Shown piece after piece: positions 38,754 to 47,449 of a DNA stretch of 64,000 nt; the stretch's first letter is position 1, and every line of letters starts with the position of its first letter. Origin of the DNA: Phytohabitans maris (GTDB lineage: Bacteria; Actinomycetota; Actinomycetes; Mycobacteriales; Micromonosporaceae); contig NZ_JAVHUY010000002.1 of the NCBI RefSeq assembly GCF_031085175.1, forward strand, positions 186,001-250,000. Reading direction: 5' to 3'. Both the position numbers and the translations under genes were made by a program. The notes below the pieces were generated by a model. That model saw only the letters and a program-made list of their open reading frames with translations. It was not told where the DNA came from and searched no databases.

Positions 38754-39896
38754 ATGGTGCGCCCGCTCGACGACGCGCTCGCCGAGGTGCGGGCGCTGCT
38801 GCTGGACCCGGGGCTCACCCGGGCCGTCGCCGCCGGCCGGCGCCGGGGCCAGGTCCCGTCGGTGGTCCGCGCGGAGGTCCGCCCGGTCACCCTCAAGGGC
38901 GGCACCCGGTTGCAGATCGTGACCAGCGACGGCGCTCGCCCGCACACCCGCAACGTGGCGCCCGGCCCCGAGGCCGGTGCGGCGGTCGACGCGCTGCTGG
39001 CCGAGCCGTTCGGCAACTGGCACGTGGAGACCGCCGAGGCGACCGTGCAGCTACGGGTGACCAAGAAGGGCGAGGCCCAGGTGCACCGGGCGGCGGCCGA
39101 GCGCTCCGCCGAGCCGGGCGCGCACGACCGGGCCAAGGAGTACCTGCTCGACCCCGGCGACCCGCTCTTCGACGAGATCGGCGGCAGCGCGGCCAAGCGG
39201 CGGCAGGTGGACGCGTTCCTGCGCGCGCTCGCCGCCTCCGTCACCCCTCTACCGGAGCGGCTGCGCGTGGTCGACCTGGGCTGCGGCAACGCGTACCTCA
39301 CGTTCGCCGCGTACCGCTACCTCGCCGGGCAGGGCGTCGACGTCGAGGTGGTCGGGGTGGACGTGCGCGAGGACCAGCGCCGCCGCAACACCGAGCTGGC
39401 CGAGCGGCTGGGCTGCGCCGACCGCGTACGGTTCGTGGCTGGCACGATCGCCGACGCCGAGATCGGACCGCCGCCCGACCTGGTGCTGGCGCTGCACGCC
39501 TGCGACACCGCCACCGACGAGGCGCTCGCCCGGGCCGTCAAGTGGGAGGCGCGGTGGGTGCTCGCCGCCCCGTGCTGCCACCACGACATCGCCGCGCAGC
39601 TGCGGGGGCGGGCGGCCGTCGAGCCGTACCCGCTGCTCACCCGGCAGGGGATCCTCCGCGAGCGCTTCGCGGACGTCCTCACCGACGCGCTGCGGGCGGG
39701 TCTGCTCCGGCTTGAGGGGTACAGGGTCGAGGTGGTCGAGTTTGTCGACTCCCGCCACACGCCGCGCAACCTGCTGCTGCGGGCGCGCCGCACGGGTACG
39801 CCGCCGACGGCGGAGCAACGGGAGGAGTACACCCGGATGGTGGACGAGTGGGGCGTGACGCCGGCGCTGCAGCGACTGCTCACACCCGCAGGGTGA
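38754..39896 (+). CDS. SAM-dependent methyltransferase (Methyltransf_32/RRNAD1-like)
   Basis: A 380-residue class I methyltransferase. An N-terminal region of about 150 residues precedes the SAM-binding motif VVDLGCGNAYLTFAAY, then VVGVDVREDQRRRN, LALHACDTATDEAL and the distinctive LAAPCCHHDIAAQL. The PCCHHD motif links it to a group of eukaryotic and bacterial methyltransferases whose substrates are mostly unknown (RNA or protein). No signal peptide. Its 3' end overlaps the convergent gene by 17 bases. Confidence 0.82.
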   Translation: MVRPLDDALAEVRALLLDPGLTRAVAAGRRRGQVPSVVRAEVRPVTLKGGTRLQIVTSDGARPHTRNVAPGPEAGAAVDALLAEPFGNWHVETAEATVQLRVTKKGEAQVHRAAAERSAEPGAHDRAKEYLLDPGDPLFDEIGGSAAKRRQVDAFLRALAASVTPLPERLRVVDLGCGNAYLTFAAYRYLAGQGVDVEVVGVDVREDQRRRNTELAERLGCADRVRFVAGTIADAEIGPPPDLVLALHACDTATDEALARAVKWEARWVLAAPCCHHDIAAQLRGRAAVEPYPLLTRQGILRERFADVLTDALRAGLLRLEGYRVEVVEFVDSRHTPRNLLLRARRTGTPPTAEQREEYTRMVDEWGVTPALQRLLTPAG

Positions 39897-40764
39897 ACTC
39901 GGCGGTGCGCACCGTGCCGGCGACCTGGAAGTCGAAGTACATCCGGTAGCGCCCCGGGCTCGGCACGGCGAGCCAAAACTTCACCGCGCCGCCCACGAGC
40001 TCGGGCTCGGGGTGGACGTGCACGTAGCCGAGGTCGCCCTCGCGGAGCACCACCAGGTGGCCGTACGCGCCGAGGTAGCGCTCCAGCGTGGCGGCCGGCG
40101 CGACGGTGAAGAGCAGCGGCTGGACGGCGGCGGTCTGCGGCGTGCCCTGGTAGCCGACCGTGAAGCCGTCGACGGTCGCTTGGGTCGCGGCCTCCGGGAG
40201 GGCGCGGGGCGTGTAGTCGCCGCGCACGGTGAGGTCGGTGCCGAGCGTGACGGCGCTCTGGCCGGTGGGGGCGTTGGCGGTGAAGTCCGCGTACGCCCGC
40301 CAGACGCCCGGCTCGCCCAGCGTGAGCGGCACGCTCCACCGGCCGTCCGGCGCCATGGTCGGATGGAGGTGCTGGTAGCCGGTCAGGTCGCGGCGCACCA
40401 CGATCAGGTGCAGTGGCTTGTCGTGCACGATCGCGAAGTCGGTGACCGGCCGCTGCCCGCTGTCGACGATCCGGAAGGCGAGCTCACCGGCCCGGCCCGG
40501 GGTGAAGGTGGTGGCCTCCGGCACCAGCGTGTACCCGTTCGCGCTGATCTCCAGGCCGCCCGCGGCGGCCCCGCTCCCGCCCCCGGTCGAGTGGGTGTGC
40601 GCCCCGGTGCCGGGTGAATGGGTGTGGTCGGCGGTGGCGGTCGGCGCCGCGACGGCCGCGGTGGGCCGGGCCGTGTCTCCGCCGGTCAGCCGGCCGAGCC
40701 CGAAGCCACCGATCACCGCGACAACCAACCCGGCGACGATGAAGGCGACCCGGCTGTTGTTCAC
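39880..40764 (-). CDS. membrane-anchored His-rich extracellular protein
   Basis: A 294-residue protein with an N-terminal membrane helix (VAFIVAGLVVAVIGGFGLG), then a His/Thr/Gly-rich segment (DHTHSPGTGAHTHS) and a beta-rich domain. The motif HDKPLHLIVVRRDLTGYQHL recurs in actinobacterial proteins annotated as secreted or metal-associated; YVHVHPEP and a final FDFQVAGTVRTAEFTLRV complete it. Histidine richness suggests metal (copper or zinc) binding outside the cell, but this is inference. ATG 40764. Confidence 0.75.
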   Translation of the reverse strand: MNNSRVAFIVAGLVVAVIGGFGLGRLTGGDTARPTAAVAAPTATADHTHSPGTGAHTHSTGGGSGAAAGGLEISANGYTLVPEATTFTPGRAGELAFRIVDSGQRPVTDFAIVHDKPLHLIVVRRDLTGYQHLHPTMAPDGRWSVPLTLGEPGVWRAYADFTANAPTGQSAVTLGTDLTVRGDYTPRALPEAATQATVDGFTVGYQGTPQTAAVQPLLFTVAPAATLERYLGAYGHLVVLREGDLGYVHVHPEPELVGGAVKFWLAVPSPGRYRMYFDFQVAGTVRTAEFTLRV

Positions 40765-40846
40765 GCGTACCAGTATTGCGGTTCGATGTGATCCAATGCC
40801 TCTGGCGTATTTCGCCCCATTTGCCGGCCGCCGCTTCCTCCCCGCT

Positions 40847-40908
40847 GCCCGTGATCAAAGCTCCCTTGAAGTCGTTCTAGCGACTTGGAGGGAGCTTTGA
40901 TCATGGGC
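40847..40908. terminator. family 1 intergenic palindrome, copy 2
   Basis: A 28-bp stem (25 paired, one further G-T) with loop TTCTAG: 40847-40874 with 40881-40908, core GTGATCAAAGCTCCC. It lies between recQ (ends 40919, minus) and the downstream minus gene, so here it would act on the RecQ transcript only. The loop and mismatch positions match copy 1 at 16770. Confidence 0.85.
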
Positions 40909-40918
40909 GGGCACCCTG

Positions 40919-43012
40919 CTAGCCGCTCACGGCCAGTGCCAGCGGGAGGACCAGCGGGGCGCCGGCCAGGCGGAGCTGGCGGGCGGCCATCGTCATCGTC
41001 CAGCCGGAGTCGACCAGGTCGTCGACGAGCAGCACCGGACCGTCGAGTGTGGCCAGCCGCGCGGCCAGGTCGTCCGGCGGGGCGAACGCACCGTGCAGCG
41101 CGCGCACCCGCTGGGCGCTGTTTCCCCGCGCCCCACCAGCGTCGCCGGCCGGCGGGAGCAGGCCGAGCAGCGGCAGCCGGCCGACCGTCGCGATGTGCTC
41201 GGCCAGGCCGCGAACCAGCTCCGGATGCCGGCGCGAGCCGATCGCCACGATGCCGACCGGGCGGGCCGGCCACGGGTCGTCGCCGCGGGCCCAGGTCTTG
41301 AGCACCTCCACCACCGCGCCGGCGACGTCGGCGGGGAGCGGGGCGTCGGGCGAGTCGGCGCTGGCGACGGTGCGCAGCCGCGAGCCCCAGCCGAGGTCGG
41401 AGAGGCGCCCGACCGCGCGCCCGCCCGCCGCCTGCTCGCCCGGCGGGATCTTGCCGCGCAGGGAGACGCCGACCTGCTCCAGGCCGGTGGGCCAGAGCTT
41501 CTTCGGCGGGATCTCGACGCCCGCCCGCCCCAGGAACGCCTGCGCCGCTCTCATCGCGGCTTCGGAGACCGCCGTGTCGTACCGCCGGCCGGCGCAGTTG
41601 TCGCACCGTCCACAGGGGACCGCACCGGGGTCGTCGAGGCACCGGCGCAGGAACTCCATCCGGCACTCACCGGTGGCCGTGTAGTCGCGCATCGACTGCT
41701 GCTCGGCCGTACGCGCCTCGGCGACGCGGCGCAGCCTGGTCGCGTCGTACGTCCACGGGTCGCCGGTCGCGAGCCAGCCCCCGCGCACCCGGCGCACCGC
41801 ACCGTCGACGTCGAGCACCTTGAGCATCAGCTCCAGCCGGGTGCGTCGCAGATCGACGATCGGCTCCAGCGCGGGCGTCGAGAGTGGACGGTCGGTGGAG
41901 AGGGCGGCCAGCACGGCGCGCACCTGGTCTTCCGGCGGAAACGCGAGCGAGGCGAAGTAGCGCCAGATCGCCGCGTCCTCCGGGCCGGGCAGCAGCAGTA
42001 CCTCCGCCTGCTCGACCGCCCGGCCCGCGCGCCCCACCTGCTGGTAGTACGCGATCGGCGAGGGCGGCGCGCCCAGGTGGACCACGAAGCCGAGGTCGGG
42101 CTTGTCGAAGCCCATGCCCAGCGCCGACGTGGCCACCAGCGCCTTGACCTTGTTGTCCAGCAGGTCCTGCTCGGCCGAGCGGCGGTCGGCGTCGTCGGAC
42201 TGCCCGGTGTACGACGCGACCGCGTACCCCCGGGAGCGGAGGAACTCGGCCGTCTCGCCCGCCGCCGCGACCGTGAGCGTGTAGACGATCCCCGAGCCGG
42301 GGAGCCGGTCGAGGTGGTCGGCGAGCCAGGCGAGGCGGTGTGCCGGCGTACCGAGGTCGAGCACGGCCAGGCGCAGCGAGTCGCGGTCGAGCGCCCCGCG
42401 CAGCACGAGCGCGTCGCCAAGCTGCTCGGCCACGTCGGCGGTGACCCGGGCGTTGGCGGTAGCGGTGGTGGCCAGTACCGGCGTGCGCTCGGGCAGCCCG
42501 GCCAGGAACGTGCGCAGCCGCCGGTAGTCGGGCCGGAAGTCGTGCCCCCAGTCGGATACGCAGTGTGCCTCGTCGACCACGAGCAGCCCGGTGGTCGCGG
42601 CCAACCGGGGCAGTACCGAGTCACGGAAGTCGGGGTTGTTGAGCCGCTCGGGGCTGATCAGCAGCACGTCGACCGCGCCGGAACGGATCTCGTCGGTGAT
42701 CTGGTCCCACTCGTCGAGGTTGGCCGAGTTGATCGTGCGGGCGTGGATGCCGGCCCGGGCCGCCGCCTCGACCTGGTTGCGCATCAGCGCCAGCAGCGGC
42801 GACACGATGACGGTGGGACCGGTGGTGCCCTGCTGGCGCAGGAGCGCTGTGGCCACGAAGTACACCGCGGACTTGCCCCACCCGGTGCGCTGCACACAGA
42901 GCACCCGCCGCCTCCCGGCGACCAGCGCCTCGATCGCCCGCCACTGGTCGTCGCGCAGCTTGGCGTGATCGCCGGCCAGGCGCTGGAGGATGGCTTCCGC
43001 TCGTTCCCGCAT
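40919..43012 (-). CDS. RecQ-family helicase fused to ComFC-like phosphoribosyltransferase domain
   Basis: A 697-residue fusion. Residues 1-500 are a RecQ-type superfamily 2 helicase: LRDDQWRAIEALVAGRR, QRTGWGKSAVY (motif I), VDEAHCVSDWGHDFRPDYRRL (motif II, split here), TTATANARV, and GRAGRAVEQAE (motif VI), followed by a RecQ zinc site ending CGRCDNC. No HRDC domain. Residues about 575-697 are a type I phosphoribosyltransferase domain: NSAQRVRALHGAF and the PRPP loop VLLVDDLVDSGWT, the ComFC/amidophosphoribosyltransferase-like pattern. Combination of a helicase with a ComFC-like domain parallels ComFA/ComFC of competent bacteria. ATG 43012. Confidence 0.9.
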   Translation of the reverse strand: MRERAEAILQRLAGDHAKLRDDQWRAIEALVAGRRRVLCVQRTGWGKSAVYFVATALLRQQGTTGPTVIVSPLLALMRNQVEAAARAGIHARTINSANLDEWDQITDEIRSGAVDVLLISPERLNNPDFRDSVLPRLAATTGLLVVDEAHCVSDWGHDFRPDYRRLRTFLAGLPERTPVLATTATANARVTADVAEQLGDALVLRGALDRDSLRLAVLDLGTPAHRLAWLADHLDRLPGSGIVYTLTVAAAGETAEFLRSRGYAVASYTGQSDDADRRSAEQDLLDNKVKALVATSALGMGFDKPDLGFVVHLGAPPSPIAYYQQVGRAGRAVEQAEVLLLPGPEDAAIWRYFASLAFPPEDQVRAVLAALSTDRPLSTPALEPIVDLRRTRLELMLKVLDVDGAVRRVRGGWLATGDPWTYDATRLRRVAEARTAEQQSMRDYTATGECRMEFLRRCLDDPGAVPCGRCDNCAGRRYDTAVSEAAMRAAQAFLGRAGVEIPPKKLWPTGLEQVGVSLRGKIPPGEQAAGGRAVGRLSDLGWGSRLRTVASADSPDAPLPADVAGAVVEVLKTWARGDDPWPARPVGIVAIGSRRHPELVRGLAEHIATVGRLPLLGLLPPAGDAGGARGNSAQRVRALHGAFAPPDDLAARLATLDGPVLLVDDLVDSGWTMTMAARQLRLAGAPLVLPLALAVSG

Positions 43013-43080
43013 CGCCCCTTCCTATCAGCCGCACCCGACACCGGCAGCCCGCCGCACGCCGATCAAGGCCCACCGCCCGG

Positions 43081-43653
43081 TCAAGGATGGGCGTGCTCGG
43101 CCGGCGTCCGGGTGGGCAGGCCGCGTAGCAGCACGTCGAGGAAGAGGTCGAAGCGCGGCTCGGTCGGCCCCATGTCGTGCGGGGCCTGCCGCGCGCCGAG
43201 CCACTGCACGACGCCGAGCCCGAAGACCAGCCAGCTCTGCTGCGCCATCGCGGGCGTCGCCCCGGCGGCCCGGAACGCCTCGATCACCCGGTCGCGCAGC
43301 CGCCCGAAGGACTCCGGGTTGTGCCGGTGCGGCCGGGCCACGTGTGCCGCGTACCCCGGCACCGCGAGGAACTCGTCGTGCATCGCCCAGGCGAGCCGGG
43401 CCAGCCAGTCTCGCCAGCCCTCGGCGGTCGGGGTGGTCGTGGGGAGGATGCGCTCGACCATCACCTCGCTGATCAGGTCGAACAGCTCGTCGCGGTCGGC
43501 GACCCACCGGTACAGCGCCGAGTGGGACACCTCCAGCCGGGCGGCGAGGTCGCGCATGGTCAGCGTGCCGAGGTCGGACTCCAGCGCGGCGGACACGATC
43601 AGCTCGCGGCTGAGCCGGGCCGGCCGGCCGAGCTTTGATCGCTGGTCAGGCAT
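43081..43653 (-). CDS. TetR-family regulator of the adjacent MFS pump
   Basis: A 190-residue repressor with the helix-turn-helix LTMRDLAARLEVSHSALYRWV (split from about residue 30) and a TetR_C ligand domain. It is divergent from the drug-efflux type MFS gene at 43747; the 93-base gap contains a perfect palindrome and a repeated half-site. The pair is a standard drug-responsive efflux module. Confidence 0.9.
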   Translation of the reverse strand: MPDQRSKLGRPARLSRELIVSAALESDLGTLTMRDLAARLEVSHSALYRWVADRDELFDLISEVMVERILPTTTPTAEGWRDWLARLAWAMHDEFLAVPGYAAHVARPHRHNPESFGRLRDRVIEAFRAAGATPAMAQQSWLVFGLGVVQWLGARQAPHDMGPTEPRFDLFLDVLLRGLPTRTPAEHAHP

Positions 43654-43682
43654 CCCGGCGAGCCTAATCCACCACAGAGATA

Positions 43683-43697
43683 GTGACCGGTGGTCAC
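43683..43697. promoter_or_regulatory. palindromic operator between TetR and MFS genes
   Basis: GTGACC-GGT-GGTCAC is a perfect inverted repeat in the divergent promoter region, and a further GGTCACC half-site occurs at 43710-43716. Likely TetR binding sequence. Confidence 0.65.
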
Positions 43698-43746
43698 AAA
43701 TGCTGTTAGGGTCACCTTACCTAGTCCGTCCGAGGTGAGGACCGAT

Positions 43747-45171
43747 GTGTTGATCGCCGCTGTCACGACCGCCGCGCTGGCCACCGGCACCCGTCGCCAG
43801 GCCACCCCGACCCTGCTGCTGGCCGCCCTCGCGGTCGCGGTCTGCCAGACCATCGTGGTCGCCGCGCTACCCGTCTTCGGCCGCGAGCTCGGCGTCAGCG
43901 CCACCGCGGCGACCTGGCTGCTGACCGCGTTCATGCTGGCCGCGGCGGTGGCCACGCCGATCGCGGGCCGCCTCGGCGACCTGTACGGCCACCGCCGCGT
44001 CCTGGTCGCCGGCCTCCTCGCGCTAGCCGCCGGCAGCCTGCTGGCCGCCCTCAGCGACCACGCCGGCTCGTTCACCGGCCTGCTGGTCGGCCGGGCCGTC
44101 CAGGGGCTCTCCGCCGGAGTGTTTCCCGTGACGTTCGGCCTGGCCCGGCTCACGGCACCGGCGGAGAAGCTGAACGGGCTGGTCGCCGCCCTGAGCGCGA
44201 TGTTCGGGATGGGCGGCGCGGTTGGCATGGTCGTCGCGGGCCCGATCGTCGCCGTGAGCGGTACCGCGTGGCTCTTTTGGCTCGGTCTTGTCCTCGCGGG
44301 GGCCGCGCTCGCCGGCGCGGCCGGCCTCCCCGCGGGGCGGCCGGCCACCTCGCGCCAGGGACGGCCGGACCTCCTCGGCGCCACGTTGCTCTCCGGGACG
44401 CTGGTCGCCCTGCTGCTCGGCATCAGCCAGGGACGCGCGTGGGGCTGGGGCTCGGCGGCAACCGTGTCGACGTTCGCGGGCTGCCTCCTGCTCGGCGCCG
44501 CGTTCGTCGCGGTCGAGATGCGGACCGCCGTGCCGATCGTCGACATGCGGCTGCTGCGCCGGCCCGCGCTGGTCGGCACCAACATCGCCACCGTGGTGAT
44601 CAGCGTCGGCATGTTCGCCGCGGTCACCGTCATCCCGCGGTACTCGCAGACGCCCACCGCGGCCGGCTACGGGTTTGGCGACAGCCCGGCCGAGACCGGC
44701 CTGCTCATCGCCCCCACCGCGGTACTGATGGTGGTCGCCGCGCCGGTGGCGGCCCGCCTGTCCCGGCGTACCGGCGGGCGAGCGACGTTCCAGCTGGGCG
44801 CCGCGCTCGCCGTGGCCGGGCTCGGCCTGCTCGCGTTCGCGCACAGCCAGCCGTGGCACTTCTACCTGGCCGGGGCGGTCCTCGGCGCGGCGTACGGCTT
44901 CGCGTTCGCCTCGCTCGGCGCGCTCGTCATCGGCGCGGTCGACCACACGCAGACCGGTGCGGCCTCCGGCGTCAACACGATCCTCCGCACGATCGGCGGC
45001 GCCCTCGGCGCGCAGCTCGCCGCGGTGGTGCTGGCCAGCTCCGCCCGGCCGCCGTCCGCGTTGCCCACGGAGTCCGGGTACGTCGCGGCCTTTCTCGCCT
45101 CGGCCGCTGTCGCCGCGCTCGCGTTCGTGGCCGCCCTGACGATCCGCCGACCGGTTCACTACTCTGAGTAG
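43747..45171 (+). CDS. MFS multidrug exporter, DHA2 (EmrB/QacA) family
   Basis: A 474-residue 14-helix exporter. AALPVFGRELGVSATAATWL near the start (AALPxIGxxLGxSxxxxxW pattern), loop motif GRLGDLYGHRRVLVAG and a mid-protein break between two six-helix halves mark the DHA2 family. Start GTG 43747 is read after GAGGTGAGGA; the frame extends upstream without support. Probably exports a drug or endogenous metabolite sensed by the divergent TetR. Confidence 0.9.
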   Translation: MLIAAVTTAALATGTRRQATPTLLLAALAVAVCQTIVVAALPVFGRELGVSATAATWLLTAFMLAAAVATPIAGRLGDLYGHRRVLVAGLLALAAGSLLAALSDHAGSFTGLLVGRAVQGLSAGVFPVTFGLARLTAPAEKLNGLVAALSAMFGMGGAVGMVVAGPIVAVSGTAWLFWLGLVLAGAALAGAAGLPAGRPATSRQGRPDLLGATLLSGTLVALLLGISQGRAWGWGSAATVSTFAGCLLLGAAFVAVEMRTAVPIVDMRLLRRPALVGTNIATVVISVGMFAAVTVIPRYSQTPTAAGYGFGDSPAETGLLIAPTAVLMVVAAPVAARLSRRTGGRATFQLGAALAVAGLGLLAFAHSQPWHFYLAGAVLGAAYGFAFASLGALVIGAVDHTQTGAASGVNTILRTIGGALGAQLAAVVLASSARPPSALPTESGYVAAFLASAAVAALAFVAALTIRRPVHYSE

Positions 45172-45250
45172 AATCCGCCGCTTTGATCAGCAGAAGACGA
45201 CAATAATGCGTTCTTTCCGGACAGGTCGGGTGGCACATAGCGTTGAGGCT

Positions 45251-46222
45251 GTGAGCGGCGGACGGCGCACCATGATGCGTACGGCCGTGGTGGGCCTCGG
45301 GCTCGTCGGGCTGGCGCTGACCGTGCCCACGTTCGCGGCGGTCACCGGCGCTGCGGTCACCGGCGCAGAAAAGCCGCCGGCCGCCGACAGGCAGCCGGCC
45401 GCCGCCCCAGCCGGGCAGGCCAAGAAGTGCTGCCTCGTTCAGCTGGACGGGCCCGCCCGCACCGTGACCGCCGGCGGCGCGCCCGCCCGCTTCGAGCTGG
45501 TCGTGAGCCACTCCGCCAGGGGCTGCACGCAGACCCGGCGCACCATCGCAGTACGGCTGGAGGGCCTCGCCCCCGAGCACGTCCGGCTCGAACGGGTGGT
45601 GGCCGGGCAGGCGCTCGCCCTGCACGGCACCCCGGCCGCGGCCAGCACGGTCGAGGTGGTCGACCCGCTCGTCGACTCGAAGCTGATCTGCGGCGCGGAC
45701 ACCGAGGTGGCGGCGAGCTACCGGATCGCGTTCCTGGACGGCGCGCCGCCCGGGCAGGCCGAGCTCGTCGTCTCGGCGCATGCGGTCAACGGAAGGCTGC
45801 TCGACAGCGCCCGCGCGACGACCGTGGTGGTCGGGCCGGTCAGCACGACCGCGCCGCCGCCGCAGAGCACGCCGCCGGCGCCACCGGCCACCGAAGCTCC
45901 GGCGGAGACCGCCGCGCCGCCGGTCCAGGAGGAGCCCGAACCACCCTCGGCGGCCCAGCCGCCAGCCGCTGCCCGCCCGCCCCTCGACCCCAGCGCCGAG
46001 GCCAACCCGCTCTCGACCACGCTGCTGACGTCGAGCATCGTCTTCGCGCTCTCGGCGATGCTGCTGCTCGGCGTGCTGTGGCGGCTGCGCCGCCCCCGGC
46101 CCGAGGCGTCGCCGCGGCATGCGGCATCCACGGGGCACGAACCGCAGACCGCGACGCTCCCGCCCGGGGTGGGCGCGGAGCTGGCCATGCTCACCGAAGA
46201 CCCCATGAGGCCAGGGTCGTGA
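45251..46222 (+). CDS. exported protein with C-terminal membrane anchor
   Basis: A 323-residue protein of unknown function. Signal peptide at the N-terminus (MMRTAVVGLGLVGLALTVPT), a beta-rich domain with four cysteines (KKCCLVQLDGPARTV, GCTQTRRTIAVRLEG, LICGAD), then a long Pro/Ala/Glu linker and a single membrane helix near residue 275 (LTSSIVFALSAMLLLGVLW) with a short cytoplasmic tail. The layout resembles wall-spanning surface proteins. GTG 45251 has GAGG upstream. Its stop codon is the TGA of TGATC in the following palindrome. Confidence 0.75.
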   Translation: MSGGRRTMMRTAVVGLGLVGLALTVPTFAAVTGAAVTGAEKPPAADRQPAAAPAGQAKKCCLVQLDGPARTVTAGGAPARFELVVSHSARGCTQTRRTIAVRLEGLAPEHVRLERVVAGQALALHGTPAAASTVEVVDPLVDSKLICGADTEVAASYRIAFLDGAPPGQAELVVSAHAVNGRLLDSARATTVVVGPVSTTAPPPQSTPPAPPATEAPAETAAPPVQEEPEPPSAAQPPAAARPPLDPSAEANPLSTTLLTSSIVFALSAMLLLGVLWRLRRPRPEASPRHAASTGHEPQTATLPPGVGAELAMLTEDPMRPGS

Positions 46223-46272
46223 TCAAGGCTCCCCCGACGTCGTTGGAACGACTTCAAGGGAGCCTTGATCAC
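46219..46272. terminator. family 1 intergenic palindrome, copy 3
   Basis: A 26-bp stem with about three mismatches and a two-base loop (46219-46244 with 46247-46272), core GTGATCAAGGCTCCC. It separates two convergent genes and supplies the stop codon of the upstream one. Mismatches fall in the same part of the stem as in copies 1 and 2. Confidence 0.85.
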
Positions 46273-46289
46273 AGACGAAAGGGCGGAAG

Positions 46290-47381
46290 CTACTTCGCGA
46301 AGCCCACCCGGGCGGCCACGGCCGTGTCCGGGTGGTCGCTGAAGACGCCGTCCAGGCCCAGGCCGTAGAAGAGCGCGAACTCGGCGAAGATGTCACCGCG
46401 CGCGTTCGGGTCGGTGCCGATCCGGAAGTCGGCCGGGAGGAACTGGTTTTCCGCCCGGAAGGTCCACGCGTGCACGATCAGGTCGTTACGGTGCGCGTCG
46501 CGGATCAGCGTGGTCGGCGCGAGGAGCTTGCCGGTGGCGTCGCGCGGCACGATGAGGTTCTTCTCCACGCCCACACCGTCGGCGTACCGGCTGATCCACT
46601 TCAGACCCTCGGGCTTGACCAGGTCGGCGTAGGTGCGCGGGTCGTTCGCCACGACGAAGTCGTACGGCTTGCCGGAGGAGTTGATCAGCTGGGCGAGCTT
46701 GACGTCGATCAACTTGTCGAGCTTGCGGAGGTTGGCCGTCTCGAAGGACTGGACGATCACCGCGTCCTTCTTCTCGGTGAGCCGGTTGCGCTTGAGGATC
46801 CGGACCAGCGGCTCCTCCAGCGGCAGCCCGATGCCCTGGAAGTACGTCGGGTGCTTGGTCTCCGGGTACACGCCGATCGTCCGGCCGTGCCGGCGGCTCT
46901 CGGCCCGGGCCAGGTCGATGACCTCCTGGAAGGTCGGGATCTCGAGCGTGCCGTCGAACGCGGTGTTCGTCGGGCGCACCTGCGGCAGCCGCTCCTTGGC
47001 CCGCAGCGTCTTCAGCTCGGCCAGCGTGAAGTCCTCGGTGAACCACCCGGTCACCGCCACGCCGTCGATCGTCTTGGTCGCCTTGCGGCTGGCAAACTCG
47101 GGCTTGGTGGAGACGTCCGTGGTGCCGGAGATCTCGTTTTCGTGGCGCGCCACCAGGACACCGTCCTTGGTGGAGACCAGGTCGGGCTCGATGTAGTCGG
47201 CTCCGGCCGCGATCGCCAGCCGGTACGCCTCGAGCGTGTGCTCGGGGCGGTAGCCGCTGGCTCCGCGGTGTCCGATGACGGTCGGCTCTTCGTCGCGGTG
47301 TGCGACGGCGCCGGAAGGTACGGCAACGATGGCCGCCAGCATAGCGCCGGCCAAGACCACTACTGGAAGTTTGGTTCGCAC
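46290..47381 (-). CDS. secreted glycerophosphodiester phosphodiesterase
   Basis: GlpQ-type enzyme that releases glycerol-3-phosphate from phospholipid head-group diesters or teichoic-acid-like polymers. About 363 residues with a signal peptide (LPVVVLAGAMLAAIVAVPSG). The catalytic HRGASGYRPEHT, metal ligands in YIEPDLVSTKDG and ARHENEISGTTD, and VYPETKHP are present; the catalytic pair of histidines is intact. The 'long' periplasmic-type lid insert is also there. Start GTG 47381 is a choice; ATG 47444 is possible. Divergent from trkH with about 70 bases between. Confidence 0.88.
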   Translation of the reverse strand: MRTKLPVVVLAGAMLAAIVAVPSGAVAHRDEEPTVIGHRGASGYRPEHTLEAYRLAIAAGADYIEPDLVSTKDGVLVARHENEISGTTDVSTKPEFASRKATKTIDGVAVTGWFTEDFTLAELKTLRAKERLPQVRPTNTAFDGTLEIPTFQEVIDLARAESRRHGRTIGVYPETKHPTYFQGIGLPLEEPLVRILKRNRLTEKKDAVIVQSFETANLRKLDKLIDVKLAQLINSSGKPYDFVVANDPRTYADLVKPEGLKWISRYADGVGVEKNLIVPRDATGKLLAPTTLIRDAHRNDLIVHAWTFRAENQFLPADFRIGTDPNARGDIFAEFALFYGLGLDGVFSDHPDTAVAARVGFAK

Positions 47382-47449
47382 GGCCAGAGTCAAGCCGCCC
47401 TGGACGAAGGCAGACTTTCCAATGATCGGCCGTGATATGAACATGCCTG

